Of a DNA stretch of 64,000 nt, positions 17,503 to 26,281 are shown piece after piece. Origin of the DNA: Paenibacillus humicola (GTDB lineage Bacteria > Bacillota > Bacilli > Paenibacillales > Paenibacillaceae); assembly GCF_028826105.1 (NCBI RefSeq), contig NZ_JAQGPL010000001.1, positions 3,374,501 to 3,438,500 on the forward strand, in the 5' to 3' direction. The notes below the pieces were generated by a model. It saw nothing but the letters and a program-made list of their open reading frames with translations, searched no databases and was not told the origin of the DNA. The first letter of the stretch is position 1. The number at the start of each line of letters is the position of its first letter. The translations under genes were made by a program, and so were the position numbers.

Positions 17503-19388
17503 ATGCGATAATCAACTCCCTTATACGGCTTGGACGACCGAGCCCGGAAATCGGCTGACGGCAGAACCTGCAAAACGCCGCCTTGCGGCTCCTCCCGGCT
17601 TCGCTCCGCAAAAGGCGTCGTCCGGAGCGAAGACAGCTGGTATCCGGCCCTCCGGAGCGATTCTGCCATTTCATCGCGAGATGCTTCCATTAGGTCCGCG
17701 ACGGCAGGATGGTTATTCCATAGGTTTACGCTGACGATTTTGTCCACGACCTGGACCTCCGCGACCGTATCGCCAAGCGATTTCAGCCGCAAATCGAACA
17801 GCAGCCGGCAGTTGTCGGCATCGAGCTCGCCTTTGCGGCCGCGGCGGGTCTGGATGTGGACGGATGCCGTCCGGGCGCCGTCTTCTCCTCGCATCGGGAT
17901 AAACATCGCGACATAAGTGAATAGCCCCCCCGTTCGCTCCGGCGCAAGCATCAGCTGCTGACCGGTAATATGCCGGACCAGCTGCTCCGCCGCATCCTTA
18001 AGCGCGGGAGGGACGTCGGCATCGCTTGCCAGCGTCATGAGCGAGTTCTTAAGCGATTCCGCCTCCAGCCGGGGCGGCTCACTGCCCGAAGAATGTACGG
18101 CAGCGGATACAGGGCCGGCGGCATATCGGGGCTGAGGGCCGCCGCGAGTCGCATCCCCGGTTATCCGCTCCGCCTGTTCGTCGGCGGGCGGCTGCGCCGT
18201 ACCGGCATGACGAGCGTCCTCCCGTGACGAATCGATCGGGCTGTCTGCGGCTGGCGGATCCACAGCTCGTTTCGCCGCCGATTCTGTGACGGCCCGCGCC
18301 AAAAGCCGCTCGTGATCGACGCCGAGCCATTTTAAAATTTGGGCCGGCCAGCCGCCGGAGTCGCGGGCCTGCCCGTGCTCCGCGTTCACCGCTCCCAGGC
18401 CGGCGGCGGTTTCCGGCGTGCCTCGCAGCGCCCGAGGAGCGACCGGCTCGCCGCCGTTCTGCGAAGCGACGCTTCCGTCCGGCACGGCACGCGCCTGGCC
18501 CGCATGCGCCGACGTCCGCGCATCCGATGGGCCGGTGGCCGTCTGTGACTGTGCTCCTCCGCGGGCAGCGAAAGCCGCAGGGGCATTCCCGGGCAGCACA
18601 GCGGATCCAGCTTCGCCGGCGCCTGATCCGGCTTGTTCGCCTGTCGGCAGCCGGCCATCCGCAAGCGCCCGGTCACCGCTCACAGCCCTCAGCAGCGCTT
18701 CGCCGTCTTCAATCAGCAGGTTTTTCAGCTTCTCCGCCGCCAACCGGAAAGAACCGGACGGCTGCGCCACCGAACGCTCCTCCTCCCGGGCTGCGGAATT
18801 CCGCCAGTCGTCCAGCTTCGCCTCCAAAACGTCCAGCAGCTCATGCAGCGGCGGCCCGGCCTCCACCTGCCGAAGCGCACTGACGACCGTCGCGGTCATC
18901 GGCAGTCCGCGGCTGTACGCAAGCCCTGCCGCCTGCATCCAGGTAATCGCGTTTTCTCCCTGCGGCATAGCGGCGGCTGCGAGCCGAAACGAAGCCGCCG
19001 CTTCCTGAAGCGAAGATCCTTGTCTGCTGCGAACCTCGCTTGCCAGATCGAGCGCCCACTGCCGGTCCGCCGGCAGGCCCATCGCCTTGGCCCAGTCTTT
19101 TAACGTTTCGTCCGGCGCCTCCGCCTCCTGCAGCCCGATCGGCTTCAAATGGAGCAGCCCGTCCTCCGATTGCGGCTGTACCTGAAGCAGTGTCGTCCGT
19201 CCGGTCGTCATCGGGATGTCCAGCCGGGCGCGCACCTGGACGCCGTTTATTTGGACCAGCGCTTCAAGCTCGTCGACGGCCTGCAGCAAAACGCCCCGAA
19301 CGATCTGTCCTCCCTTCAGCTCCAGCGCTTTTCCGCCGTCCGGCCGGGCTTCGCCGAGCAGCCCTCGCATCAGCTGTCCGATATGCAT
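17499..19388 (-). CDS. ylqG: YlqG-type protein with FliK-like C-terminal hook-length-control domain
   Basis: A 629-residue protein with an N-terminal globular region (1-200), a long low-complexity Ala/Gly/Ser/Pro/Arg-rich middle (about 235-440) and a C-terminal segment (about 455-600) resembling the FliK Flg_hook domain, with AERTGGLFTYVAMFIPM-like beta strands and LRLKSLGDTVAEVQVVDKIV. It is outside the flagellar operon and paired by ATGA overlap with ylqH. ATG 19388 is preceded by GGAAAGGAG. The paralogous FliK and FlhB would be downstream of fliH, beyond the window. Function unknown. Confidence 0.75.
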   Translation of the reverse strand: MHIGQLMRGLLGEARPDGGKALELKGGQIVRGVLLQAVDELEALVQINGVQVRARLDIPMTTGRTTLLQVQPQSEDGLLHLKPIGLQEAEAPDETLKDWAKAMGLPADRQWALDLASEVRSRQGSSLQEAAASFRLAAAAMPQGENAITWMQAAGLAYSRGLPMTATVVSALRQVEAGPPLHELLDVLEAKLDDWRNSAAREEERSVAQPSGSFRLAAEKLKNLLIEDGEALLRAVSGDRALADGRLPTGEQAGSGAGEAGSAVLPGNAPAAFAARGGAQSQTATGPSDARTSAHAGQARAVPDGSVASQNGGEPVAPRALRGTPETAAGLGAVNAEHGQARDSGGWPAQILKWLGVDHERLLARAVTESAAKRAVDPPAADSPIDSSREDARHAGTAQPPADEQAERITGDATRGGPQPRYAAGPVSAAVHSSGSEPPRLEAESLKNSLMTLASDADVPPALKDAAEQLVRHITGQQLMLAPERTGGLFTYVAMFIPMRGEDGARTASVHIQTRRGRKGELDADNCRLLFDLRLKSLGDTVAEVQVVDKIVSVNLWNNHPAVADLMEASRDEMAESLRRAGYQLSSLRTTPFAERSREEPQGGVLQVLPSADFRARSSKPYKGVDYRI

Positions 19389-19436
19389 ATACCGCTCCTT
19401 TCCATTATCACCAACCGCTTGTATCCACCCGGTTGC

Positions 19437-19475
19437 GACCGATATCCTTCGTTACGTTCATTATCGGTCTATACG
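19437..19475 (-). promoter_or_regulatory. Possible sigma-D-like promoter element and inverted repeat upstream of ylqG
   Basis: The minus strand carries CCGATAA at 19461-19467, similar to the flagellar sigma-D -10, with TAAC roughly 17 nt upstream instead of TAAA. The same region forms an 8-bp inverted repeat GACCGATA/TATCGGTC (19437-19444 and 19462-19469). It also reads as a weak sigma-A promoter (TTAACG-N18-GATAAT). Low confidence. Confidence 0.3.
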
Positions 19476-19592
19476 GTCCCAACCGTTAACGCGATGTGCC
19501 GGGGAATGCGAATCCGTGCCGGACAATCGGCATCGCAGTTATCGAGCTGCGGGTAATGACGAGACGCGAAACGTAAAAGCGGATCCGGGCAT

Positions 19593-19629
19593 AAAAAAAG
19601 CCCCCCGGATACGAAAAATCTTTCCGGGT
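19593..19629 (-). terminator. Terminator between rnhB and ylqG
   Basis: Minus-strand hairpin ACCCGGA...TCCGGGGGG followed by a run of seven T. It ends the rnhB transcript, so ylqG needs its own promoter. The remaining sequence up to the rnhB stop (19630-19763) shows no gene I can support. Confidence 0.75.
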
Positions 19630-19763
19630 GACCTCTCAACTTCGATAAACGTTCAACCTGCAATCGTTTCTGGGCGGCGAGTTTCAGCGATCCATAACCT
19701 TCGACGGCTATTCCCCTTCCATTCGAATCGTATGGCAGTCTCGCCGCCGCGCTCAACCGGCTG

Positions 19764-20375
19764 TCAAAACAGCACCTGCTGCTCGGCGTAGAGCTTCGCG
19801 AGAAACGATTGCCGGTGCATCGGGCTCGGCCCGTATTCAAGCAGCTTCTCGCGGTGAAGCTTCGTCGCATAGCCTTTATGTATCGCAATGCCGTAAGCAG
19901 GATACAGCACATCCCATTCGTTCGCGCACAGCCGGTCCCGGGTCACCTTCGCCACGATCGAGGCGGCGGCGACCGACTGGCTTCTGGCGTCGCCTTTTAT
20001 AATGGCGAGCTGCGGCACGTCGCAATCGACCTTTTCCGCATCGACGAGCAAATAATCCGGGTCCACGCCGAGCGCTGCCGTCGCCTGCTTCATGGCGAGC
20101 CGCGACGCCTGCTTAATATTGATCGAATCGATGACGCTCGCGTCGACCCGGGCGACGGACCAGGCAAGCGCTTGCCCGGTAATCGCTTCATAAAGCTCTT
20201 CCCGTTTCTTCGCGGACAGCTTTTTCGAATCGTCCACGCCTTCCAGCACAAGCCCCTCCGGCAAAATAACGGCCGCGGCGACCACGTCGCCGAACAAACA
20301 GCCGCGCCCGACCTCGTCGATTCCCGCAATAAAGCGGTGCCCCTGAGCCCATAACGGCTTCTCGAACTCCAGCAT
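19764..20375 (-). CDS. rnhB: Ribonuclease HII
   Basis: RNase HII cleaves RNA in RNA-DNA hybrids and removes misincorporated ribonucleotides. The 203-residue product has the metal-binding motif GIDEVGRGCLFG (Asp20, Glu21), the second acidic position in YLLVDAEK and IVAKVTRDRL. The chosen ATG 20375 has GGGGGAA 6-7 nt upstream; in-frame ATGs at 20390 and 20402 would extend the protein without family support. In the interval 20376-20613 I see only a short direct repeat (ATGGATCAA twice, near 20529-20546). Confidence 0.95.
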   Translation of the reverse strand: MLEFEKPLWAQGHRFIAGIDEVGRGCLFGDVVAAAVILPEGLVLEGVDDSKKLSAKKREELYEAITGQALAWSVARVDASVIDSINIKQASRLAMKQATAALGVDPDYLLVDAEKVDCDVPQLAIIKGDARSQSVAAASIVAKVTRDRLCANEWDVLYPAYGIAIHKGYATKLHREKLLEYGPSPMHRQSFLAKLYAEQQVLF

Positions 20376-20613
20376 CCGGCATTCCCCCATGCAAAACATC
20401 ATTCATCCCGCTGCGCCAAGCCTGCCTGGAACAGGCGCCTTCACCCGGCCGAAACATCCGTCAGCGAAGCGGAACCAGGCAATCCCTGCGCACCGCATGC
20501 GAAGCTCTCCCAAAAGCTTGATTCGCGTGATGGATCAAATGGATCAAATGGTTCGTCCATCCGTCGTCCGGAGCGGTGCGTTCTCCGGCACTGTCTACAG
20601 CCAGCTGTTCGGT

Positions 20614-21483
20614 TTACGCCTCGTTCGGCGCTTCGAGCGAAATCCGCCCGAATTTGCCGGCACGCAGCTCCCGCAAAATAATGCCGGACGCTTTCTCCAG
20701 ATCGATTCTTCCTCCGCTGACGAGGCAGCCCCGCTTCCGGCCGATATCCTCCATTACACGGACGATTTCGTCCGGGTCATCCGGATCGGACGGCTGGCGT
20801 TCAATCCCAAACCGTTCCTCAAGCGCGGGCCAGTACCGCTTCACGAGCTCTTTGACGGCGAAAAAAGCGACGTCCTCCACATTCAAAATCTGCTCTTTGA
20901 TCGCGCCCGTCATCGCAAGCCGGTAGCCGACCAGCGGATCCTCGAATTTCGGCCATAAAATGCCCGGGGTATCGAGCAGCTCCATGTCGGTGCCGACCTT
21001 AATCCACTGCTGCCCCTTCGTGACGCCGGGCCTGTCGCCGGTCGCGGCGATGCTGCGGCCCGCCAGCCGGTTCGTCAGCGTCGACTTGCCGACATTGGGG
21101 ATGCCGACAATCAGCGCGCGAATCGCCCGCGGATTCATGCCTTTGGCGATTTGCCGCTCGATTTTGTCGCGCAAAATCAGCTTCGCCCGCTCCGGTATTT
21201 CCCCCACCCGCGTGCCGGTATTCGCATCCACCGCAATGCTGGAATAGCCTTGATCGGCGAAATACGCGAGCCACCGTTCCGTCGTCCGGCCGTCCGCCAA
21301 ATCCGCTTTGTTCAGCAGAATGAGCCGCGGCTTGCCGCTTAAAATGTCATCGATCATCGGGTTCCGGCTTGAGAGCGGAATCCGGGCGTCCAGCAGCTCG
21401 ATCGCGATGTCGATCAGCTTCAGCTTCTCCTGAATTTGCCGGCGCGCCCGCGTCATGTGGCCGGGAAACCACTGAATCGTCAT
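20614..21483 (-). CDS. rbgA: Ribosome biogenesis GTPase RbgA (YlqF)
   Basis: Circularly permuted GTPase needed for a late step in 50S assembly. In the 289-residue sequence the G-motifs occur in permuted order: NKAD (58-61, G4), GIPNVGKS (127-134, G1), DRPGVTKG (G2) and DTPG (171-174, G3), which is diagnostic. A C-terminal RNA-binding-like helical region follows. ATG 21483 is preceded by GAGGTGA. The gene is 9 nt downstream of lepB. Confidence 0.97.
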   Translation of the reverse strand: MTIQWFPGHMTRARRQIQEKLKLIDIAIELLDARIPLSSRNPMIDDILSGKPRLILLNKADLADGRTTERWLAYFADQGYSSIAVDANTGTRVGEIPERAKLILRDKIERQIAKGMNPRAIRALIVGIPNVGKSTLTNRLAGRSIAATGDRPGVTKGQQWIKVGTDMELLDTPGILWPKFEDPLVGYRLAMTGAIKEQILNVEDVAFFAVKELVKRYWPALEERFGIERQPSDPDDPDEIVRVMEDIGRKRGCLVSGGRIDLEKASGIILRELRAGKFGRISLEAPNEA

Positions 21484-21492
21484 GCTGTCACC

Positions 21493-22191
21493 TCATCCTT
21501 GCTTGACAAGCTTCATTTTGTCCATCGGCCAGAAAATTACGTCGGCGCGGCCGACGATCCGGCTGAACGGCACAAATCCGATCATCCGGCTGTCTTTGCT
21601 GTTGCGCCGGTTATCGCCGAAGGCCAGCACCATGCCTTTCGGCACGACGTCCGTCTTGAAGTTCTCGTTCGGAAAACTCGAATCGAGGCCCGGCAGGTTG
21701 AAAATTTCGCCGTTTGCCTTCGCCGCCGCGATCGACTGCTTCAAATAAGGTTCGTCGACCTTTTTACCGTTTATGTACAAATCGTCTCCTTCATATTTCA
21801 CTTTATCGCCGGGCACGCCGATGACGCGCTTAATAAAATCCCGGCCTTCCTCCGGTACCTTAAATACGATGACTTCCCCGTGTTTCGGCGCGCGGATGTC
21901 GTAGATCAGCTTATTGACGATCAGACGTTCACCGGTATAAAAATTGGGCTGCATCGATGGACCGTCAACAATAAACGGCGCAAACAGGAAATAGCGGATG
22001 ACGACGACGAGCAGCGCGGCAATGGCGATCGCCTTGATCCATTCGACCACTTCTTTCTGCGCGCCTTTGCCGCCCGATTTGGACACGCCTGCCGGCTCGC
22101 CCTGCAGCTGCGCCGCCGGCTGACCGTTTTCGTTCGATGACGGTTCGGCGTTGACAGAAAGATTTTCTTCGTTTCGATGCTGTTGGTCCAT
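21493..22191 (-). CDS. lepB: Type I signal peptidase
   Basis: Cleaves signal peptides from secreted preproteins at the outer face of the membrane. The 232-residue protein has a 50-residue polar cytoplasmic N-terminus, one transmembrane segment (about 52-70), the nucleophile Ser79 in VDGPSMQP and the general base Lys121 in RDFIKRVIGVPGD, then GDNRRNSKDSR and the final beta strands. ATG 22191 has AAGAGGTGG upstream. The Gram-positive single-TM form; located between rplS and rbgA. Confidence 0.96.
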   Translation of the reverse strand: MDQQHRNEENLSVNAEPSSNENGQPAAQLQGEPAGVSKSGGKGAQKEVVEWIKAIAIAALLVVVIRYFLFAPFIVDGPSMQPNFYTGERLIVNKLIYDIRAPKHGEVIVFKVPEEGRDFIKRVIGVPGDKVKYEGDDLYINGKKVDEPYLKQSIAAAKANGEIFNLPGLDSSFPNENFKTDVVPKGMVLAFGDNRRNSKDSRMIGFVPFSRIVGRADVIFWPMDKMKLVKQG

Positions 22192-22232
22192 ACATCCACC
22201 TCTTCAATCCCAAAATCGGAGCTTAAAATACG

Positions 22233-22260
22233 AAAAGGGGCTTGAATATACCAAGCCCCC
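22233..22260 (-). terminator. Terminator after rplS
   Basis: Perfect 8-bp stem GGGGCTTG/CAAGCCCC with loop GTATATT, followed by TTTT on the minus strand, 13 nt beyond the rplS stop. Read-through or a separate promoter must serve lepB-rbgA-rnhB. Confidence 0.85.
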
Positions 22261-22272
22261 TCCATGCGTTCG

Positions 22273-22614
22273 TTAGCGGATCTCTTTAATTCTCGCAGCT
22301 TTACCGCGAAGATTGCGAAGATAGTACAGCTTGGCGCGGCGCACTTTACCGCGGCGGGCCACCTCGATCTTCTCAAGCTTCGGCGAATGCAGCGGGAACG
22401 TTCTTTCTACGCCTACGCCGTACGAAATCTTACGAACCGTAAAAGTTTCGCTGATTCCGCCGCCGCGGCGTTTAATGACAACGCCTTCGAACAGCTGAAC
22501 ACGCTCGCGGGAACCCTCGATAACCTTTACGTGTACCTTCAGCGTGTCGCCCGGACGAAAGCTGGGAAGGTCTTTCCGCAGCTGCTCTTGTGCAATCACT
22601 TGGACAAGATTCAT
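22273..22614 (-). CDS. rplS: 50S ribosomal protein L19
   Basis: L19 sits at the 30S-50S interface near helix 14. The 113-residue product carries [40 protein letters not shown] and the basic C-terminus ([19 protein letters not shown]), all typical. ATG 22614 ([12 protein letters not shown]) has AAGGAG 10 nt upstream; an upstream in-frame codon would add 11 unsupported residues. Preceded by a structured leader. Confidence 0.98.
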   Translation of the reverse strand: MNLVQVIAQEQLRKDLPSFRPGDTLKVHVKVIEGSRERVQLFEGVVIKRRGGGISETFTVRKISYGVGVERTFPLHSPKLEKIEVARRGKVRRAKLYYLRNLRGKAARIKEIR

Positions 22615-22709
22615 AGTCGATTCACTCCTTCCACCATAGACGTTCATACAAGCTATCCGGCATTCCTGAAATGCCGGGTTACGGCTTCGCAGCGGACCGT
22701 CCGATTATA
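22615..22709 (-). promoter_or_regulatory. rplS leader with hairpin (probable L19 autoregulatory leader) and -10 box
   Basis: Upstream of rplS on the minus strand a perfect TATAAT (22704-22709) is followed by a leader with an 8-bp hairpin CCGGCATT/AATGCCGG (22657-22677, 5-nt loop) and then the ribosome binding site. Low-GC Gram-positives are known to have an L19 leader RNA in this position; the assignment here is by location and hairpin, not by covariance search. A convincing -35 is not seen. Confidence 0.5.
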
Positions 22710-22777
22710 CAAAGACAACATTAGAAATTTTACCACAATTCAGCCTGCAGTACAACAGCCAATCGATTCCGTGCCGC

Positions 22778-23527
22778 TCATCCGTTGTCGCCGGCTTCCT
22801 CCGCCGCCAGCCGCTTCAGCCATTCGCGTTCCTTCGCGGTTAGCTCGGCCGTCTCCAGCAGCTCCGGCCGCCGTTTGAGCGTCCGCATGAGCGACTGCTC
22901 GCGGCGCCACGCTTCGACGTTGGCGTGATGGCCCGACAGCAGAACCTCGGGCACTTCCCAGCCCCGAAAAACGGCCGGCCGCGTATAATGCGGATGCTCC
23001 AGCAGGCCGGTGCTGAACGAGTCGGTAACGGCGGACAGCTCGTTGCCGAGCGAGCCCGGCAGCAGGCGGACGATGCTGTCGATCACAACCATCGCCGGCA
23101 ATTCCCCGCCCGTCAGCACATAATCGCCGATCGACAGCTCGTCGGTAACCAAATGCTCGCGTATCCGTTCGTCATAGCCTTCATAATGGCCGCAGACGAA
23201 CACGAGATGCTCCTCGCGGGAAAGCTCCTCCGCCTTTCGCTGCGTATACGGCTCGCCCTGCGGACACATCAGGACGATCCGCGGCTTCGCCCCGCCTTCA
23301 TCCAGCAGATCCTCGACCGCGGCGAACAGCGGCTCCGGCTTCAGCACCATGCCTCCGCCGCCGCCATACGGGTAATCGTCGACCGTATTGTGCTTGTTGT
23401 TCGCATAGGAGCGGAAATTGACCGCATGCAGGCGGACAATTCCCTTTTCGCGCGCTTTCCCGAGGATGCTTGAGCCGAACACGCCCTCGAACATGTCCGG
23501 GAACAGCGTCAATACGTCAATCCGCAT
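22778..23527 (-). CDS. trmD: tRNA (guanine-N1)-methyltransferase TrmD
   Basis: SPOUT-fold enzyme that makes m1G37 in tRNA to prevent frameshifting. In the 249-residue protein [44 protein letters not shown] and the knot segment [16 protein letters not shown] are all conserved. ATG 23527 lies 4 nt after the rimM stop. The trmD-rplS gap holds the rplS promoter and leader. Confidence 0.98.
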   Translation of the reverse strand: MRIDVLTLFPDMFEGVFGSSILGKAREKGIVRLHAVNFRSYANNKHNTVDDYPYGGGGGMVLKPEPLFAAVEDLLDEGGAKPRIVLMCPQGEPYTQRKAEELSREEHLVFVCGHYEGYDERIREHLVTDELSIGDYVLTGGELPAMVVIDSIVRLLPGSLGNELSAVTDSFSTGLLEHPHYTRPAVFRGWEVPEVLLSGHHANVEAWRREQSLMRTLKRRPELLETAELTAKEREWLKRLAAEEAGDNG

Positions 23528-23531
23528 CGGA

Positions 23532-24050
23532 TCAAATCAACCCTTCCATCAGCCGGACGGTAACCGTCTTCGTCCCGAGATCGACGCGGAGCAGCACGTC
23601 ATCGATGACCGGAATGAGCACCTGCTTGCCTTTCGGAGGCTGAACGACCCAAACGTCGTTCGCGCCCGGGCTTAAAATCTCGGTTACGGTGCCGAGCTCC
23701 GCTCCTTCGTCGGTGACGACCCGGCATCCGATGATTTCATAATGGTAATATTCGCCTTCGTCGAGCTCCGCAAGGTCATCCCTCGATACCTTCAGCTGCC
23801 AGCCTTTATATTTTTCCGCCTCGTTGATGTCGTCGCAGCCCTTCAGCTTCACGATATACATGTTTTTATGCATTCTCGCCCCTTGCACTTCAACCGAAAG
23901 CCGCTGCTGCGTCTCCGGATGGACAAGCCAAAGCACGCTGCCTTCCGCAAATCGCTCCTCGGGGAAATCGGTCTGCGAAACGACTTTGATTTCTCCCCGT
24001 ATGCCGTGCGTATTGACCACCTTGCCGACCGTGAGCCACTGTTCCGTCAT
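23532..24050 (-). CDS. rimM: Ribosome maturation factor RimM
   Basis: RimM binds S19 and assists 30S head assembly. The 172-residue product shows [25 protein letters not shown] N-terminal motif (in the first 25 residues), and the PRC-barrel portion with [27 protein letters not shown] and [18 protein letters not shown] 24050 is preceded by AGGAAAC; an ATG 18 codons upstream lies partly in the preceding terminator and was not used. The terminator at 24107 separates it from khpA. Confidence 0.96.
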   Translation of the reverse strand: MTEQWLTVGKVVNTHGIRGEIKVVSQTDFPEERFAEGSVLWLVHPETQQRLSVEVQGARMHKNMYIVKLKGCDDINEAEKYKGWQLKVSRDDLAELDEGEYYHYEIIGCRVVTDEGAELGTVTEILSPGANDVWVVQPPKGKQVLIPVIDDVLLRVDLGTKTVTVRLMEGLI

Positions 24051-24106
24051 GTTCAGTTTCCTGCCTCTTCCATTAAAATATATCCCGAAATCCGCCTTCC
24101 CCATCG

Positions 24107-24140
24107 AAAAAGGGCTAGGATATCGCTATCCTAACCCTGC
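24107..24140 (-). terminator. Terminator between khpA and rimM
   Basis: Minus-strand stem GGGTTAGGATA/TATCCTAGCCC (11 bp with one wobble, loop GCGA) followed by TTTTT. It likely attenuates transcription from ffh-rpsP-khpA into rimM-trmD. Confidence 0.85.
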
Positions 24141-24155
24141 TTCGATGTACGACCG

Positions 24156-24386
24156 CTACGAAATGATATCGACCAGAACGCGCCTCTGCGATTTGACGGC
24201 CGCCGAAGCGACGACCGTCCGAAGCGCTTTCGCAATTCGTCCCTGCTTGCCGATTACCTTGCCGATATCCTCGGGGTGAACGGACAGCATGTAGACGATG
24301 CCGCGATCGTCCTCTTTCTCGTCGACTCGTACGTCCTCCGGGTGATCCACTAAAGCCTTCGCTATGACAAGAATCAATTCTTTCAT
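24156..24386 (-). CDS. khpA: KH-domain RNA-binding protein KhpA (YlqC)
   Basis: Small KH-domain protein that pairs with KhpB/EloR and binds RNA, linked to cell elongation and sRNA/mRNA handling in Firmicutes. Only 76 residues, a single type II KH domain with the GxxG loop GKQGR (46-50) and VHPEDIGKVIG. ATG 24386, 23 nt after rpsP. Normal length. Confidence 0.95.
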   Translation of the reverse strand: MKELILVIAKALVDHPEDVRVDEKEDDRGIVYMLSVHPEDIGKVIGKQGRIAKALRTVVASAAVKSQRRVLVDIIS

Positions 24387-24409
24387 CTCAAGGCCCCCCG
24401 CGAAGAGGA

Positions 24410-24682
24410 TTATTTCTGGAGCTTCAGTTCATGAAACTTCTTCATCACGCCCGCTTTGGAAAGCAAGCTGCGAACGGTGTCGGAAGCTTGTGCTCCGGTT
24501 TGGAGCCATTTCAGCGCCTTTTCCTCGTCGATGTTTACCTGCGCCGGCTGCGCGACCGGATTGTAAGTGCCGATTTCTTCAATGAACCGGCCGTCGCGAG
24601 GGGAACGGGAATCGGATACGACAACGCGATAAAACGGCGCCTTATGCGCACCCATCCGCTTCAAACGAATACGTACTGCCAC
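24410..24682 (-). CDS. rpsP: 30S ribosomal protein S16
   Basis: S16 is a primary-to-secondary binder of the 30S body. The 90-residue sequence [38 protein letters not shown] and [13 protein letters not shown] is unmistakable. The start is GTG 24682, 8 nt after AAGGAGGTGA; starting at the upstream ATG would put the ribosome binding site inside the gene. Follows ffh by 44 nt. Confidence 0.98.
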   Translation of the reverse strand: MAVRIRLKRMGAHKAPFYRVVVSDSRSPRDGRFIEEIGTYNPVAQPAQVNIDEEKALKWLQTGAQASDTVRSLLSKAGVMKKFHELKLQK

Positions 24683-24726
24683 AAAAATCACCTCCTTCAA
24701 TAAAATGGGGCCCTAAGCCGGACGTT

Positions 24727-26100
24727 CTAAAACGGGAACTTCGTGCCTTTTCCGAGCAGCCCTTTCAGCCCTTTCATGCCGCCCTTCGGTCCTTTCGGGC
24801 CCATCATCGACGAAAACTGCTTCATCATTTTTTTCATATCGTCGAACTGCTTGATCAGCCGGTTTACCTCGGCGAGCGACGTTCCGCTGCCCGCCGCGAT
24901 CCTTCTCCGGCGGCTGTAATTCAATATTTCCGGTTTCTGCTTCTCCGCCCTCGTCATCGACTTCACGATCGCCTCGACGCGTCCGATCTGCTTGTCATCG
25001 ACTTTCAGGTTTTTCATATCCTTCATCTTGCCCATGCCGGGCAGCATGTCGAACAGCTGATCCAGCGGACCGAGCTTGCGGACCTGCTCCATCTGCTCGA
25101 GAAAATCCTCGAACGTAAACTCGGCGGTGCGCATTTTTCGTTCCATCTCCGCCGCTTTCTCGGCATCGATATTCGACTGCGCCTTTTCGATCAGTGACAG
25201 CATATCGCCCATGCCGAGAATACGCGAGGCCATCCGTTCCGGATGAAACGGTTCGAGCGGTTCGATTTTTTCGCCGGTCGCGGCGAATTTGATCGGGCAG
25301 CCCGTCACCGCCTTGACCGACAGCGCGGCGCCGCCGCGCGTATCGTTGTCGAGCTTCGTCAGGATGACGCCCGTCAGCTCGAGCTGGCTGTGAAAGCTTT
25401 GCGCCACATTGACCGCTTCCTGACCCGTCATCGCGTCGACGACAAGCAGCACCTCGTCCGGCTTGGTCACCTCATGGATTTGCCGCAGCTCTTCCATAAG
25501 CGCTTCGTCGATATGAAGGCGGCCCGCCGTATCGATGATGACGTAATCGTGGCTGTTTTCCTTCGCATGCTGCAGGCCGGCTCTGGCGATTTCGACCGGC
25601 GACGTTTGATCGCCGAGCGTAAAGACCGGAACGCCGATCTGCTCGCCGAGCACCTGAAGCTGCTTGATCGCCGCCGGACGGTAAATGTCGCCCGCGACCA
25701 TCAGCGGCTTGTGCTTCTCCTTCAGCAGCAGCTTGGCGAGCTTGGCCGAGGAGGTCGTTTTGCCGGCGCCCTGCAGGCCCGCCATCAGGATGACGGTCGG
25801 CGGCTTGCTCGCTTTTGCAAGCTTGCTTTGCGAGCCGCCCATCAGCTCGGTCAGCTCTTTATTGACGATGTCGACGACGACCATGCCCGGCGTGAAGCTC
25901 TTCATCACTTCCTGACCGACCGCGCGCTCTTTCACCTTGGCGATAAAGTCCTTCACGACTTTAAAGTTGACGTCGGCCTCGAGCAGCGCCAGCCGCACTT
26001 CGCGCATCGCTTCATTGACGTCTTCCTCGCTCACCTTGCCTTTGCCGCGCAGCTTGCCGAATACGTTCTGCAGCCTGTTTGTCAAACCTTCAAATGCCAT
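24727..26100 (-). CDS. ffh: Signal recognition particle protein Ffh
   Basis: SRP54 GTPase that binds signal sequences and 4.5S/6S-type scRNA, targeting proteins to FtsY and SecYEG. The 457-residue product has the N domain, G domain with GLQGAGKT (108-115), DTAGRLHID and TKLDNDTRGGAALS, and a Met-rich M domain (about 300-457) with MLPGMGKMKDMK and a Gly/Lys/Met C-terminus. ATG 26100 follows AGGAGGTG; an in-frame GTG at 26109 lies in that ribosome binding site. Confidence 0.98.
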   Translation of the reverse strand: MAFEGLTNRLQNVFGKLRGKGKVSEEDVNEAMREVRLALLEADVNFKVVKDFIAKVKERAVGQEVMKSFTPGMVVVDIVNKELTELMGGSQSKLAKASKPPTVILMAGLQGAGKTTSSAKLAKLLLKEKHKPLMVAGDIYRPAAIKQLQVLGEQIGVPVFTLGDQTSPVEIARAGLQHAKENSHDYVIIDTAGRLHIDEALMEELRQIHEVTKPDEVLLVVDAMTGQEAVNVAQSFHSQLELTGVILTKLDNDTRGGAALSVKAVTGCPIKFAATGEKIEPLEPFHPERMASRILGMGDMLSLIEKAQSNIDAEKAAEMERKMRTAEFTFEDFLEQMEQVRKLGPLDQLFDMLPGMGKMKDMKNLKVDDKQIGRVEAIVKSMTRAEKQKPEILNYSRRRRIAAGSGTSLAEVNRLIKQFDDMKKMMKQFSSMMGPKGPKGGMKGLKGLLGKGTKFPF

Positions 26101-26118
26101 GATTGTCACCTCCTGAAA

Positions 26119-26280
26119 GTTTTTCCCGAAGAAAAACTTATTCCGTGAGCATAAGGTAAAGTTTTTCTTAGAAAAACTCGCACATAAGCATCCGCTTAGT
26201 TTTTCGTAGAAAAACTCGCTTCGTAAGCTTCTACTTATGTTTTTCGTAGAAAAACTCCCTACGCAAACATCCGCTTGCGT
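26119..26280. repeat. Four-unit tandem array of short inverted repeats (GTTTTTC-N-GAAAAAC)
   Basis: Between ylxM and ffh the palindrome GTTTTTC...GAAAAAC occurs four times: 26119-26137 (5-nt loop), 26161-26177, 26199-26215 and 26239-26255 (3-nt loops, TTA, GTA, GTA). The spacing is 42, 38 and 40 bp. The spacers contain a second degenerate inverted repeat, clearest as ACGCAA...TTGCGT at 26261-26280 and TAAG...CTTA at 26224-26237. Coding strand mRNA would fold into a series of alternating hairpins. It is AT-rich against a GC-rich background. No gene is present in it. Confidence 0.9.
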
Positions 26281-26281
26281 G

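Noticed and set aside
26119..26280. CRISPR array in the ylxM-ffh gap
   Set aside because: Units are short palindromes with related, not unique, spacers of about 21-25 bp, and there are no cas genes.
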